Shown here piece by piece: positions 45,140 to 57,733 of a stretch of 64,000 bases of DNA (position 1 is its first letter; the number at the start of each line of letters is the position of its first letter). The stretch lies in the NCBI RefSeq assembly GCF_000701265.1, contig NZ_KL370759.1:353755-417754 (forward strand). Direction: 5' to 3'. A program made the position numbers and the translations under genes. This stretch comes from Legionella wadsworthii DSM 21896 = ATCC 33877 (GTDB taxonomy: Bacteria > Pseudomonadota > Gammaproteobacteria > Legionellales > Legionellaceae). A model generated the notes under the pieces. That model made no database searches, was not told where the DNA came from, and saw only the letters and a list, made by a program, of their open reading frames with translations.

Positions 45140-47518
45140 ATGACGGTCAAAACACATATTATTGATTTAGCACATCTTGGAATGCATGATCTGGAGCAGG
45201 TTGGCGGAAAGAATGCTTCTCTTGGAGAGATGATCAGTCATTTATCCTCAGCTGGGGTTTCCGTTCCTGGTGGATTTGCTACCACGGCAGATTCTTTTAG
45301 AGAATTTTTATCCCAAAATGATTTGGACAAGAAAATTTATGCCAAATTAGACTCTTTAGAAGCAGATAATGTGCAGCAATTAGCTGTCATAGGCAAAGAA
45401 ATTAGGGACATGATCGTCAATACCCCTTTTACTCCTGAGTTTGAACGTGAAGTAAGAGCTGCTTATCAAAATCTTTCCAAAACTATTGGCAATGACAATT
45501 TTAGCGTGGCAGTTCGTTCCTCCGCAACAGCAGAGGATTTACCCGATGCATCTTTCGCAGGACAACAAGAAACATTTTTAAATGTAAAAGGAATTGATGA
45601 GGTTTTGCGTTCCATTAAACATGTCTTTGCCTCATTATTTAATGATAGGGCGATCACGTACCGGGCCCATCACCAGTTCGCACACAATGAAGTTGCGCTA
45701 TCTGCAGGCATTCAGCAGATGGTGCGAAGTGATCTGGCAGTCAGTGGTGTCATGTTTACTATGGATACCGAATCAGGGTTTGACCAAGTAGTATTTATCA
45801 CTTCATCTTATGGTCTGGGTGAAATGGTCGTTCAGGGTGCAGTAAATCCTGATGAATACTATGTTCATAAACCCGGACTTGATGCAGGACGGCCTGCAAT
45901 TATTCGAAGAAACCTGGGAAGCAAAGCTTTAAAAATGGTTTATTGTGATGATCCCAAAAAGCAAGAACGTGTCAAAACCGTAGAGGTTGAAGCAAAGGAC
46001 AGGTTGCTTTTCTCTTTAAGCCCAAGCGAAGTAGAGGACTTGGCGCGTCAGGCCATGATCATTGAGAAACATTACGGCAGGCCAATGGATATCGAGTGGG
46101 CAAAAGATGGACTGAATAACCAATTATACATTTTACAAGCACGTCCTGAAACTGTAAAAAGCCGAGCGAACAAACAAATATTAGAACGCTACACCTTGCA
46201 GAAAAAGGGTGACGTTCTTGCAGAAGGACGCAGCATAGGCCAGCGTATTGGTCAGGGTAAGGCAAGAATTATTAAAGATGTCAGCGAAATGGATCGCGTC
46301 CAACCCGGTGATGTATTGATTTCGGATATGACTGATCCTGATTGGGAACCTGTAATGAAACGCGCATCAGCCATCGTTACCAATCGAGGAGGTAGGACAT
46401 GTCATGCCGCGATTATTGCTCGTGAATTGGGCATTCCTGCAGTGGTAGGCTGCGGTGACGCTACAAAAACCATACATGATGGGGATGAGGTCACTGTAAG
46501 CTGTGCTGAAGGTGACAATGGTTATGTATACCAAGGATTATTACCTTTCGAGCAAGTGCACCTGGACATAGAAACAATGCCCGAACTGCCCATGAAAGTC
46601 ATGTTAAATGTGGGCAATCCAGAGCGTGCTTTTACTTTTCAATCCATCCCCAATTCAGGGGTGGGGTTGGCGCGCCTTGAATTTTTAATTTCAAACACCA
46701 TTGGGATACATCCACGTGCGCTGATAGATTTTGAGAGTCTGAGCGATCCTGAATTAAAGCAATTCATTGCTGAAAAAACTGCCGCATATAATTCTCCTGT
46801 TGAATACTATATTGAGCGATTAAAAGAAGGGATTGCCACAATCGCCGCAGCATTCCATCCCAAACCCGTGATAGTACGACTATCTGATTTTAAATCAAAT
46901 GAGTATGCCAATCTTGTAGGTGGTAACCTATATGAGCCACATGAAGAAAATCCAATGCTGGGTTTTAGAGGCGCATCACGCTATGTATCTGAGTCTTTCT
47001 CAGATTGCTTTGCTTTGGAATGCAAAGCAGTACGAAGAGTTCGTGAAGATATGGGTCTATCCAACGTAGAAATCATGATACCTTTTGTAAGGACTGTGAC
47101 AGAGGCCAGTAACGTCATTCAGGTTTTAAAGCAACAGGGACTTGAGCGGGGTAAACAGGGCTTGCGTATAATTATGATGTGTGAATTACCTTCCAATGCA
47201 TTGTTAGCGAATGAATTTTTAGAACATTTTGATGGTTTTTCAATTGGATCAAACGACTTAACCCAGTTAACTTTAGGTTTAGATAGAGACTCTGGATTGG
47301 TCGCTTCGCAATTTGATGAACGCGACAAGGCAGTAAAAGCGCTATTGCATATGGCTATATCAGCATGTAAAAAGGCAAATAAATATATAGGCATTTGTGG
47401 TCAGGGGCCTTCTGATCATCAAGATTTTGCCCAATGGTTGATGAAAGAGGGTATAGAAAGTGTTTCTCTTAATCCCGATTCTGTTCTAGAAACATGTTTA
47501 TTTTTAGCAAAGAAATAA
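45140..47518 (+). CDS. ppsA: Phosphoenolpyruvate synthase
   Basis: 792 residues, full length. It makes PEP from pyruvate, ATP and water for gluconeogenesis, which Legionella needs when growing on amino acids. The N-terminal ATP-grasp part has [11 protein letters not shown] and [20 protein letters not shown]. The phosphohistidine domain has [16 protein letters not shown] with H422. The C-terminal PEP-binding domain has [23 protein letters not shown] and GICGQGPSD. It stands as a single gene with a GGGG-type site before the ATG. Confidence 0.97.
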   Translation: MTVKTHIIDLAHLGMHDLEQVGGKNASLGEMISHLSSAGVSVPGGFATTADSFREFLSQNDLDKKIYAKLDSLEADNVQQLAVIGKEIRDMIVNTPFTPEFEREVRAAYQNLSKTIGNDNFSVAVRSSATAEDLPDASFAGQQETFLNVKGIDEVLRSIKHVFASLFNDRAITYRAHHQFAHNEVALSAGIQQMVRSDLAVSGVMFTMDTESGFDQVVFITSSYGLGEMVVQGAVNPDEYYVHKPGLDAGRPAIIRRNLGSKALKMVYCDDPKKQERVKTVEVEAKDRLLFSLSPSEVEDLARQAMIIEKHYGRPMDIEWAKDGLNNQLYILQARPETVKSRANKQILERYTLQKKGDVLAEGRSIGQRIGQGKARIIKDVSEMDRVQPGDVLISDMTDPDWEPVMKRASAIVTNRGGRTCHAAIIARELGIPAVVGCGDATKTIHDGDEVTVSCAEGDNGYVYQGLLPFEQVHLDIETMPELPMKVMLNVGNPERAFTFQSIPNSGVGLARLEFLISNTIGIHPRALIDFESLSDPELKQFIAEKTAAYNSPVEYYIERLKEGIATIAAAFHPKPVIVRLSDFKSNEYANLVGGNLYEPHEENPMLGFRGASRYVSESFSDCFALECKAVRRVREDMGLSNVEIMIPFVRTVTEASNVIQVLKQQGLERGKQGLRIIMMCELPSNALLANEFLEHFDGFSIGSNDLTQLTLGLDRDSGLVASQFDERDKAVKALLHMAISACKKANKYIGICGQGPSDHQDFAQWLMKEGIESVSLNPDSVLETCLFLAKK

Positions 47519-47635
47519 AGTAATAGGCAATCAAAGTACTCCTTCATATGTCTGGGGCTTTGGGTCGGTTGGTTCATTTTGGCCCCGCCTATGAATATTT
47601 CTGCTAGTGGTTATTAATGAGGATATCAAAGAGTA

Positions 47636-49075
47636 ATGCGGCATTTAAAATGGTGGCTTTTTACTGCATGGATGTGCCCTGTCATGGCCTATGCCTCAGT
47701 TGAACCTGATCATGGTGACCCGATTGCTTTTGTATTGCTCGGCGTCACTACTATTTTTTTCTTCGCTATAATAGGCCGCTATACGGCACGGCTTCTGCAT
47801 CAGCCCAGCGTTATTGGCGAATTAGTTATTGGAATCATTGTTGGTAATTTGTTCTATTACTATGGTTCCCCATTGGCTATTTTGCTTCGAGAGGGATCCT
47901 CAATTTTTGATGCAATGAAACAAATACTCCAGGGAGTTTCCTTAAACCAGGCTGTTTCCTCTATTATTACTAATCCCAATTACGCCAGCCAGGTAGTGGG
48001 TGCTTTAAGCGGAGCACATGGTGCTGACTATTTGAAAATTGCTTATATTGTGGATGTTTTTTCCCGGTATGGTGTTATTTTTTTACTGTTTATGGTGGGC
48101 TTGGAAAGTTCCATGGAGGAGATGAAACATACAGGACGTGATTCTCTATTCGTTGCCTTAATAGGGGTGGTAGCGCCCATGATATTGGGTTTTATCGTGG
48201 CTTATCTCTTACTGCCCAATGTATCTTATCAATCGGATTTATTCATTGCTGCGACCTTAAGCGCAACGAGCATCGGAATTACAGCGCGTGTTCTCTCAGA
48301 ATTGAAAAAATTGCGCACTAGAGAAGCGAGGACTATTTTAGGTGCGGCTATGCTGGATGATGTATTGGGTTTAATCATTCTGGCTGTAGTTAGTTCTTTG
48401 GTAATTGGAGGGGAAGTTGATATAGGGGTTGTATTACGAATTATTGTAAGTGCAATTTTGTTTTTTGCGGGCACCTTGTTTTTAGGCCCAATTGCATTAC
48501 GTAAAGCCATTCATTTTTTCCGTTTTCTTGAACCCTGGGAAGCTAAATTATTTATTTCTTTTTTGTTTATAATGACTTTATCCTGGTTGGCATCGGTGCT
48601 ACAACTTGCCACCATAATAGGCGCTTTTACTGCAGGGATTATCCTGCATGATGGGTACTTTGACGGTTCTTCATCGAAGCACAAAGAAAATCGCAGTATT
48701 TACCATTTATTATCACCTTTGGAATCAATTCTTGCCCCTATGTTTTTTGTGGTGATTGGTATACAAGTTAAATTAGAAAGCTTTTATGATTTGAATGTAA
48801 TCATTTTAGCTACTGGACTAATCATTGCTGCCGTCATTGGTAAACTACTCAGCGGTTATGGATCACGTTCCTCAGATGATCGATTACTGATTGGTATTGG
48901 TATGTTGCCTCGTGGAGAAGTGGGTTTGGTTTTTGCTTCCATTGGACGAACTCTGGGGGTTATTTCAGATGATTTATTCTCTGCTATTGTTTTAATGGTT
49001 ATGGTGACGACTTTTATTGCCCCTCTTTTATTAAAAGCACGTTATGCAAAGAAGGAAAGAAAATATTATGAATGA
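47636..49075 (+). CDS. CPA2-type cation/proton antiporter
   Basis: 479 residues with about 12 or 13 membrane helices. The KefB/NapA-type Na+/H+ or K+/H+ exchanger core is seen in RLLHQPSVIGELVIGIIVG, LLFMVGLESSMEEM, ATLSATSIGITARVL and AAMLDDVLGLIILAVV, which contains the ion-binding DD pair. There is no RCK (TrkA) domain at the C-terminus. It probably maintains pH or ion balance. It begins an operon with nadC, whose start overlaps its end by eight bases. Confidence 0.9.
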   Translation: MRHLKWWLFTAWMCPVMAYASVEPDHGDPIAFVLLGVTTIFFFAIIGRYTARLLHQPSVIGELVIGIIVGNLFYYYGSPLAILLREGSSIFDAMKQILQGVSLNQAVSSIITNPNYASQVVGALSGAHGADYLKIAYIVDVFSRYGVIFLLFMVGLESSMEEMKHTGRDSLFVALIGVVAPMILGFIVAYLLLPNVSYQSDLFIAATLSATSIGITARVLSELKKLRTREARTILGAAMLDDVLGLIILAVVSSLVIGGEVDIGVVLRIIVSAILFFAGTLFLGPIALRKAIHFFRFLEPWEAKLFISFLFIMTLSWLASVLQLATIIGAFTAGIILHDGYFDGSSSKHKENRSIYHLLSPLESILAPMFFVVIGIQVKLESFYDLNVIILATGLIIAAVIGKLLSGYGSRSSDDRLLIGIGMLPRGEVGLVFASIGRTLGVISDDLFSAIVLMVMVTTFIAPLLLKARYAKKERKYYE

Positions 49076-49910
49076 TACTTCTTTACAGATTGAAATTGAT
49101 GTAGCACATGCATTACATGAAGATGTGGGTGATGGAGATGTGACCGCGACTTTACTCCCGGCAAATCAACAGGCTGAAGCGGACATTATTTCCCGAGAAC
49201 CTATGGTTGTATGCGGCCAGCAATGGGTAAATGAAGTTTTCCATCAACTTGATAATCAAATCCAAATTGAATGGCGGGTTACTGAAGGGGAGTGGTTAGA
49301 AGAACCAACGACTCTTTGTACTCTATATGGACCGGCAAAAAATATTTTAACTGGCGAACGCACCGCATTGAATTTTTTACAAACACTTTCTGCAACAGCA
49401 ACCCAAACACGTACCTATGTACAAAAACTCCAAAATACACCCGCTCGTTTGTTGGACACGCGTAAAACACTTCCAGGATTAAGGAAGGCTCAAAAATATG
49501 CAGTTACTTGTGGCGGAGGATTTAATCACCGCATGGGGTTATTTGATGCGGTTCTCATTAAAGAGAATCACATTAAGGCCTGTGGTTCGGTGGCGCAAGC
49601 TGTTGCCCTGGCCCGAAAAAATTATAAGAATATTTTTGTAGAAGTGGAGGTTGAAAACTTAGATGAACTGCGGGAAGCAATTTGCGCTCATCCTGATAGA
49701 ATCATGTTGGATAATTTTAATCTGGATATGCTTGAAAAAGCCGTTCGCCTCAATCAACCCAAACATTGTACATTGGAAGTCTCTGGGGGAGTTACTTTGG
49801 AAAATATCACTGCTATAGGGAAATTAGGGATTGATTTTATTTCGGTGGGTGCGATCACCAAATCAATCCAAGCCATAGACTTAAGTTTACTGATTAGGAA
49901 TATTTTATGA
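49068..49910 (+). CDS. nadC: Quinolinate phosphoribosyltransferase NadC
   Basis: 280 residues from the ATG at 49068. It converts quinolinate and PRPP to nicotinate mononucleotide, the step after NadA. It has LHEDVGDGDVTATLLP, the RTALNFLQTLSATAT and DTRKTLPGLRKAQKYAV blocks (about 128-144, substrate-binding R and K), then NHRMGLFDAVLIKENH and EVSGGVTLENI. It overlaps the antiporter and the MurG-like gene (four bases). It is separate from nadB-nadA, which lie about 7 kb to the left on the other strand. Confidence 0.96.
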   Translation: MNDTSLQIEIDVAHALHEDVGDGDVTATLLPANQQAEADIISREPMVVCGQQWVNEVFHQLDNQIQIEWRVTEGEWLEEPTTLCTLYGPAKNILTGERTALNFLQTLSATATQTRTYVQKLQNTPARLLDTRKTLPGLRKAQKYAVTCGGGFNHRMGLFDAVLIKENHIKACGSVAQAVALARKNYKNIFVEVEVENLDELREAICAHPDRIMLDNFNLDMLEKAVRLNQPKHCTLEVSGGVTLENITAIGKLGIDFISVGAITKSIQAIDLSLLIRNIL

Positions 49911-50998
49911 TGCCAATAATCGTATTTACGGGAGGAGGTACAGCAGGGCATGTGGCACCTAACATCGCTTTAATTCGCGAATTTAGTCAAAAAGGTTGGG
50001 AAATTGCCTATATAGGATCTGCTCATGGTATAGAAAAACAGATGATAGAACCGCTTAAAATCCCATTTCATGCAATAAGCAGTGGAAAATTAAGGCGGTA
50101 TTTAAGTGTCAAAAATATTTTAGATCCCTTTAAAATTTTATTCGGCATTGTTCAATCATTTTTTTTACTGAATAAGATCAAGCCAGATGTAATTTTTTCA
50201 AAAGGGGGCTATGTCGCATTCCCTGTTGTTGTAGGGGCTTGGTTAAACCGCATTCCTGTTGTCGCACATGAGTCCGATATGACTCCAGGTCTTGCTAACA
50301 GGCTCTGCTTCCCTTTTGTGAGTAAAATTTGTTTGACGTTTGAAGCTGGAAAAAATCATATTAAAAAACAAGAAAAACTGGAAGTGACTGGAACCCCAAT
50401 TCGAGAACAGTTATTTGCTGGACATAGGGAACGTGGTCTTGAGTTGTGTGGATTTCATGAAGAAAAACCTTGCCTTTTGGCAATTGGCGGCAGTTTGGGA
50501 GCTGGATCAATTAATCGGGTAATTCGAGAGGCACTACCTCAATTAACGCAAAAATATCAAGTGATTCATATATGCGGTAAGGGTAAAATAGAACCATCTT
50601 TGATGGATCACATGGGTTACAAACAGTTTGAATATGTCAATGAAGACCTGGCAGATTTGTTTGCTGCTTCATCTATTGTCGTATCCCGAGCGGGGGCAAA
50701 TTCTCTTTATGAAATTTTAGCTTTAGGAAAGCCTCACATTTTAATTCCTTTACCTGCTGAAGTAAGTCGCGGCGATCAAATTCAAAATGCGCGTTATTTT
50801 CAAAAATTAGGTATCAGTATGGTAATTGATGATCGCAGTTTAAATAAAGACATGCTCCTGCAATCGTTGCAAGAGCTAGATAATAAACAAGAAGATATTA
50901 CCAATAAAATACATGCATTAAATATTAAATCCGCTACGGATCATATCGTTTCGATTCTTGAGGAGCAAGTGAATGTTCAATCCGCAAGCACTGTATGA
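49907..50998 (+). CDS. MurG-type glycosyltransferase, Bacillus-like paralogue
   Basis: 363 residues of the MurG family, which adds GlcNAc to lipid I. The P-loop-like FTGGGTAGHVAPNIALI (7-23), SSGKLRRYLSVKNILDPF, PDVIFSKGGYVAFPVVVG, AHESDMTPGLANRL and SRAGANSLYEILALGKPHILIPL match Bacillus/Clostridium MurG much better than E. coli MurG (which has HEQNGIAGLTNKWLA). It is coupled to nadC by a four-base overlap and to an M20 peptidase by a 26-base overlap, not in the dcw cluster. It is probably an acquired second enzyme for lipid-linked sugar synthesis; whether it uses lipid I is not known. Confidence 0.85.
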   Translation: MMPIIVFTGGGTAGHVAPNIALIREFSQKGWEIAYIGSAHGIEKQMIEPLKIPFHAISSGKLRRYLSVKNILDPFKILFGIVQSFFLLNKIKPDVIFSKGGYVAFPVVVGAWLNRIPVVAHESDMTPGLANRLCFPFVSKICLTFEAGKNHIKKQEKLEVTGTPIREQLFAGHRERGLELCGFHEEKPCLLAIGGSLGAGSINRVIREALPQLTQKYQVIHICGKGKIEPSLMDHMGYKQFEYVNEDLADLFAASSIVVSRAGANSLYEILALGKPHILIPLPAEVSRGDQIQNARYFQKLGISMVIDDRSLNKDMLLQSLQELDNKQEDITNKIHALNIKSATDHIVSILEEQVNVQSASTV

Positions 50999-52376
50999 TT
51001 ATGTTTGTCATCAGTGGGAAAAAAAAATTATTCCCAGTTTAAGTGATTATATCAAGATTCCAAATAAATCGCCCCATTTTGATCCAAAATGGCAAGAACA
51101 TGGATTAATGGATCAAGCAGTCTCTCATATTGCTCACTGGTGCAAAACTCATGCACCTCAAGGTATGAAGTTAGAAGTTATGAGGCTGGAGGGACGTACA
51201 CCACTTATATTTATTGAAGTTCCAGGCGAAATTGATGAAACCGTTTTGTTATATGGACATCTGGATAAACAACCCGAAATGTCAGGATGGAGTGACGATT
51301 TGCACCCCTGGAAACCCGTACTTAAAGATGGACGTTTATATGGCCGAGGTGCTGCAGATGATGGATATTCGGCGTATGCTTCTTTAACTGCTATCAGTGC
51401 GCTACAAAAACAACATTTGCCCATTCCTCGATGTGTTTTGATTATCGAAGCTTGTGAAGAAAGTGGTAGTTATGATCTGCCCTATTATATTGAATTATTA
51501 AATGAACGTATTGGAAAACCAAAATTAGTCATTTGCCTTGATTCTGGAGCAGGAAATTATGAGCAATTATGGATGACTACTTCATTACGTGGCAATCTTG
51601 TGGGTGAGTTATCAGTGGAGCTTATCCGTGAGGGAGTTCATTCAGGTGCTGCAAGTGGAATCGTAGCAGACAGTTTCCGAGTTGCGCGACAATTAATTAG
51701 CAGGATAGAAGATGAATTAACAGGAGAGGTTAAACTGCTGGACTTATATTGTGATATCCCTGAGGAAAGAAGAAATCAGGCAGCACAATGTGCCCAGGTT
51801 TTAGGAGATTCTGTGTATGCTGAATTTCCATTCTATGATCAGGTAGAACCTGTGACTAAAGATAAGGAGCAATTAATTCTTAATCGAACCTGGCGGCCTG
51901 CACTCACTGTTACAGGGGCTGATGGATTTCCCACAATTGAGAATGCAGGAAATGTTTTAAGGCCTTTAACTGCGTTGAAGTTGTCGATGCGTTTGCCACC
52001 TCTATTAGACCCTAAGATTGCAGCAACAGTCATGCAAGATGCGTTAACCAAAAATCCCCCTTATCAAGCCAAAGTTCATTTTAATGTAGGAGACGGTTCT
52101 CAAGGATGGAATGCTCCCAAACTTGCTCCCTGGCTTGAAAAGGCAGCTGATGAAGCCTCCATGACATACTATGGCAAACAAGCTGCTTATTGGGGAGAGG
52201 GTGGAACAATTCCTTTTATGGGTATGCTAGGGAAGAAGTTTCCGAATGCACAATTTATGATAACCGGAGTATTGGGCCCACAGTCTAATGCGCACGGTCC
52301 CAATGAATTCCTTCACTTGGATATGGTTAAGAAATTGACAGCTTGCGTTGCTTATGTACTTTATCATGCAGCATAG
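50973..52376 (+). CDS. M20 family metallopeptidase
   Basis: 467 residues. M20 (dipeptidase/carboxypeptidase) marks are LYGHLDKQPEM (metal-binding H and catalytic D, about 91-101), GRGAADDGYSAYASL (metal D), EACEESGSYDLP (catalytic E and metal E) and the C-terminal NAHGPNEFLHLD (metal H). A dimerisation domain lies at about 205-365. It hydrolyses dipeptides or N-acyl amino acids; the substrate is not known. It starts inside the end of the MurG-like gene, with GGAG eight bases before the ATG. Confidence 0.92.
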   Translation: MFNPQALYDYVCHQWEKKIIPSLSDYIKIPNKSPHFDPKWQEHGLMDQAVSHIAHWCKTHAPQGMKLEVMRLEGRTPLIFIEVPGEIDETVLLYGHLDKQPEMSGWSDDLHPWKPVLKDGRLYGRGAADDGYSAYASLTAISALQKQHLPIPRCVLIIEACEESGSYDLPYYIELLNERIGKPKLVICLDSGAGNYEQLWMTTSLRGNLVGELSVELIREGVHSGAASGIVADSFRVARQLISRIEDELTGEVKLLDLYCDIPEERRNQAAQCAQVLGDSVYAEFPFYDQVEPVTKDKEQLILNRTWRPALTVTGADGFPTIENAGNVLRPLTALKLSMRLPPLLDPKIAATVMQDALTKNPPYQAKVHFNVGDGSQGWNAPKLAPWLEKAADEASMTYYGKQAAYWGEGGTIPFMGMLGKKFPNAQFMITGVLGPQSNAHGPNEFLHLDMVKKLTACVAYVLYHAA

Positions 52377-52721
52377 CCATTTATAAAAGTATGGATGATA
52401 TTCTAAGTAATCGTTTTCGCTCCCAAGCAGCGAGTTTATCCTACAGAAAAGTTATGTCTCCTGGGATGGATACATTCATTTCATATCTTTGAAAATGGCA
52501 ACCTGCTCCAAGTATTTAAAAAAGCTTCAGGCATCTCATTTCCACGCCAGGCGGGGTATCTTATAACCACAAAATGTTAAGAGCTAATGGTCTTAGGTTA
52601 TTGAAAAAAGAAAAATTTTTATAGAAAAAAATTAAAAAACTCTCGACAGCATACCTGATTCTTGGGATACTTTGCTCGGCTCTGGAACGAGCCTTAGTCC
52701 AACAATTAGGAGAAAATTTAA
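52377..52721. other. Intergenic region upstream of the ComEA-like gene
   Basis: About 345 bases without a gene. A short hairpin GGCTC-TGGAAC-GAGCC lies at about 52679-52694, just before the gene, and an AGGAG site precedes the ATG. The rest shows no recognisable pattern. Confidence 0.45.
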
Positions 52722-53051
52722 ATGAAAGCAAAATTTATTGCGGGTTTATTGTCATTGTCTATCGTAACTCTTTCCGCTCATGCAGTCATCAATAAAGAAA
52801 ACTCAATCAAGAAAAGCCCTCCTTTAGTGATTCATAAAATTGATCTCAATGCGGCTGATTTGTCTCAGCTTACTGGATCTATAAAAGGAATTGGCAAGAA
52901 AAGAGCGGAAGCGATTATTGCTTATCGCAAAAGCCATCACGGCTTTAAATCCTTGGAGGAACTTGCTGAAGTTAAAGGATTGGGACAGCATTTTGTGTCT
53001 GCCAATCGGGACAAACTCAATCAAATGTTCGTGGTTAATAAAATAGATTAA
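52722..53051 (+). CDS. ComEA-like helix-hairpin-helix protein
   Basis: 109 residues. A signal peptide (about 1-22, ending AHA) is followed by a helix-hairpin-helix pair: IDLNAADLSQLTGSIKGIGKKRAEAII and FKSLEELAEVKGLGQHFV. ComEA proteins bind DNA in the periplasm and pull it in during natural transformation, for which Legionella is competent. It lacks an extra anchor and so is a soluble periplasmic form, as in other Gram-negatives. It converges with a coiled-coil gene. Confidence 0.9.
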   Translation: MKAKFIAGLLSLSIVTLSAHAVINKENSIKKSPPLVIHKIDLNAADLSQLTGSIKGIGKKRAEAIIAYRKSHHGFKSLEELAEVKGLGQHFVSANRDKLNQMFVVNKID

Positions 53052-53145
53052 AAATATTTATCTATCGTTTTAATTTCTGAGGAGATGCATCGATATATGC
53101 TGCGTGCCATTATAAAACTTCTCAGAATAGCCAAGTAACAATCGA

Positions 53146-53177
53146 TTTAATTGTGTGTTAATTTAATTGTGTGTTAA
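53146..53177. repeat. Two tandem copies of a 16-bp unit
   Basis: TTTAATTGTGTGTTAA occurs twice in direct succession (53146-53161 and 53162-53177) without a mismatch. It lies between the convergent ComEA-like and coiled-coil genes, next to a strong hairpin. It is probably a simple slippage duplication. Confidence 0.8.
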
Positions 53178-53185
53178 AAGGAATA

Positions 53186-53217
53186 GTCACTGTTGTAGGA
53201 CCCCTTACAACAGTGAC
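53186..53217. terminator. 12-bp perfect hairpin between convergent genes
   Basis: GTCACTGTTGTA (53186-53197) pairs with TACAACAGTGAC (53206-53217) around an eight-base loop. It is placed between two gene ends that face each other and probably terminates both, although neither side has a long T-run. Confidence 0.65.
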
Positions 53218-53232
53218 ATAGAAAAGAAATTT

Positions 53233-55470
53233 TTAAACTAATGCGATTGTTTCTGGCTTCACATCATTTAGCTGATGTTGTAAATCATCAATGTTGCTCT
53301 TGAAAAATGTAAAGCTGGTGGCCTGATGAATCGGAATAAATCCTCTCTTGTGATGAATGGATTTCAAGAACTTTCCAATGTCGCTTTCTTCACCCTCATT
53401 TTTTCTTAATTCCTCATTAATTTGCTGCTCAGATAACTGAGAGATTCGATACTTTTCTTCTATAGACAACTGTTGAAAAGAAGTTTCGATGGCTTGGGTT
53501 TTTTTGTAAGGATCTGAAGAGAAGAACCCAGCGCGCTTTAAAATTCCTTGATTCATTGAATCAATAAAAGCATTAATTTTCTGTAAGCGCACAATATGAA
53601 CTTGTAAATTTACTAATTCTTCTGCGGTAGTGCTCTCTATAATTTTATCTGCAACCTTTTTTGTGTCTTCCTGATTTAATCGTAAATGCCCCAGGGAGAT
53701 ACTTAGTTTTATTTTAGCCTCAGTTAAATCGACTGATTTAGGCTCAATCTTATCTATAGGATGTACTACTTTACTCAACTCTTCTCGAAGTTGACTATTT
53801 TGTTGTCGCAACAATTGTATCTCGGAACGAAGTTGCACTACTTCTGACGAGACATCTTTATCTGGGGAATTGGCTTGTTGACGCACCTTGTCTTGATGAC
53901 GCAATATTTCATTTTCCTCTTGCAAAGATTGCAGTTGAGATCTGAGGTGTAGTACTTCCGTTAAATCCTCGCTTGGGACTAGAGTTATCTCTTCCTCTGG
54001 TTGGCTTTTGCTGCGTAATAATTCATTTTCATGCTGTAAGACTTTTAATTGCTCCTGAAGATGAATTATAAGTTGTTCTTGTTTGCTGTACGATTGAAGT
54101 TTAATTTGTAAATTTTCATTTTCTCTTTTAAGCGCATCGAATTGGCTTTTCAATTGCTCATAAGCGTCCCTTTTTTCTATGAACTTTTGTTTTTCTTTCT
54201 CAAGTTCTTTCTGTAGTTTCTGGATGGTTTCAGAAGATGAAGATTTTGTATTTCTTAATATCTCAAGTTCTTGAGTATGCTGCTTAATTTGTACTTTATT
54301 CTCTTCTAGCTCTTTTCTACTCTCTTCAAGCTGTTGCTGAATTAGACTTAATTTTCTATCTGATTCATCATGAATTGAAGTATTCTCATGTCTTAATTTT
54401 TCTAATTCTTCTTTAGTATCGGCTAATTCCTTTCTATTCCTTTCCAAAGCATTTTGCCATTGCGCTCCATAAGCTGTGATGAGTTGAGATAAAGTCATCC
54501 TTCGAAGTTCTTCTATTCGGGTGGGCTCTCTTTCCTTTTCTATAATACTTTGTCTGAATTTGCTGATGAATTCTTTTACTTTTTCAGCATTTTTTTCAAT
54601 GATACCAAGTTCTTTAAATGTTTCACTGACTTCTTCTTCTCGTTTTCTCGCTTCTTCTTTTGCTTCTTTTTCCACTTGATATCGGGTATTGGCTAATCCA
54701 AAACATGCTTGACATTGAACCAGAAAGGGCCTGATAACCTCAAGATACTCACCTGCTTGTTTACTTTTACCTTTTTTTGTTTCGATAACATTCTGTAAGC
54801 TTTGTTCAATAGCCTTATACATTGATGTCCATTGTAAGTCGATTCCAGAAGTTTGTGCATGAGGCGACCCCATTTTTTTAGCCGCAGCTACGGCTGCTTT
54901 CTCTTCTAATACCAGGACATTAAAAGGAGTTCGCATGAAGTCAGCTAAATTCAAGATTGACTCAATTAAAGAATTGACGTGTTTTGCATATTTATCCTTA
55001 TGCATTTTTTCCAATTGCTCCGCAGGAATGTCTTTAAATATCAGTAGCTTTAAAATTGCAGCATGTTTTTCAGATGGTTTGCCTTTGAGTCCATCAAAAA
55101 ATTGTTTTGCTGTAAACCCAGGTGGAATTAATGGATTAACAAAAGTATGAACAACCTCTATTTGTTCTGGGCTTAATTCAACAATAGGAACATCATCGAT
55201 AGTGATTCCTTGACGTAAATAAGCACCAAGTAAGGCAGATGCATCCTTACCTGCCATATTTAATTGAGGGATATAAAGACGTCCATCACCAAGTAAGCTT
55301 ATGAAAAAGCTGATGTTTACATTTATTTTGGCATAAACCCCACAAGGATCTTTACCTTTATTGGTTTCTAATCTTAAAAATTCAAAAAGGTTTAAGAAAA
55401 GTTTACCTATGAGATCAGGATTGCCATGGGTCCACTGCGATAACTCGTTTGCTTTTAAACTACTTGGCAT
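53233..55470 (-). CDS. Large coiled-coil protein, candidate Dot/Icm effector
   Basis: 745 residues from the ATG at 55470 (AAGG nine bases upstream); the longer frame from 55527 lacks support. The N-terminal 260 residues are globular (LLGDGRLYIPQLN, LSPEQIEVVHTFVNPLIPPG). Residues about 290-600 form a long Glu/Lys/Gln heptad coiled coil. A C-terminal globular part follows (INAFIDSMNQGILKRAGFFSSDP). There is no signal peptide or membrane helix. Long coiled-coil proteins with a polar C-terminus are common among Legionella effectors that act on host membrane traffic or cytoskeleton. I cannot name a homologue. Confidence 0.6.
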   Translation of the reverse strand: MPSSLKANELSQWTHGNPDLIGKLFLNLFEFLRLETNKGKDPCGVYAKINVNISFFISLLGDGRLYIPQLNMAGKDASALLGAYLRQGITIDDVPIVELSPEQIEVVHTFVNPLIPPGFTAKQFFDGLKGKPSEKHAAILKLLIFKDIPAEQLEKMHKDKYAKHVNSLIESILNLADFMRTPFNVLVLEEKAAVAAAKKMGSPHAQTSGIDLQWTSMYKAIEQSLQNVIETKKGKSKQAGEYLEVIRPFLVQCQACFGLANTRYQVEKEAKEEARKREEEVSETFKELGIIEKNAEKVKEFISKFRQSIIEKEREPTRIEELRRMTLSQLITAYGAQWQNALERNRKELADTKEELEKLRHENTSIHDESDRKLSLIQQQLEESRKELEENKVQIKQHTQELEILRNTKSSSSETIQKLQKELEKEKQKFIEKRDAYEQLKSQFDALKRENENLQIKLQSYSKQEQLIIHLQEQLKVLQHENELLRSKSQPEEEITLVPSEDLTEVLHLRSQLQSLQEENEILRHQDKVRQQANSPDKDVSSEVVQLRSEIQLLRQQNSQLREELSKVVHPIDKIEPKSVDLTEAKIKLSISLGHLRLNQEDTKKVADKIIESTTAEELVNLQVHIVRLQKINAFIDSMNQGILKRAGFFSSDPYKKTQAIETSFQQLSIEEKYRISQLSEQQINEELRKNEGEESDIGKFLKSIHHKRGFIPIHQATSFTFFKSNIDDLQHQLNDVKPETIALV

Positions 55471-57732
<2,262 letters not shown>

Positions 57733-57733
<1 letters not shown>

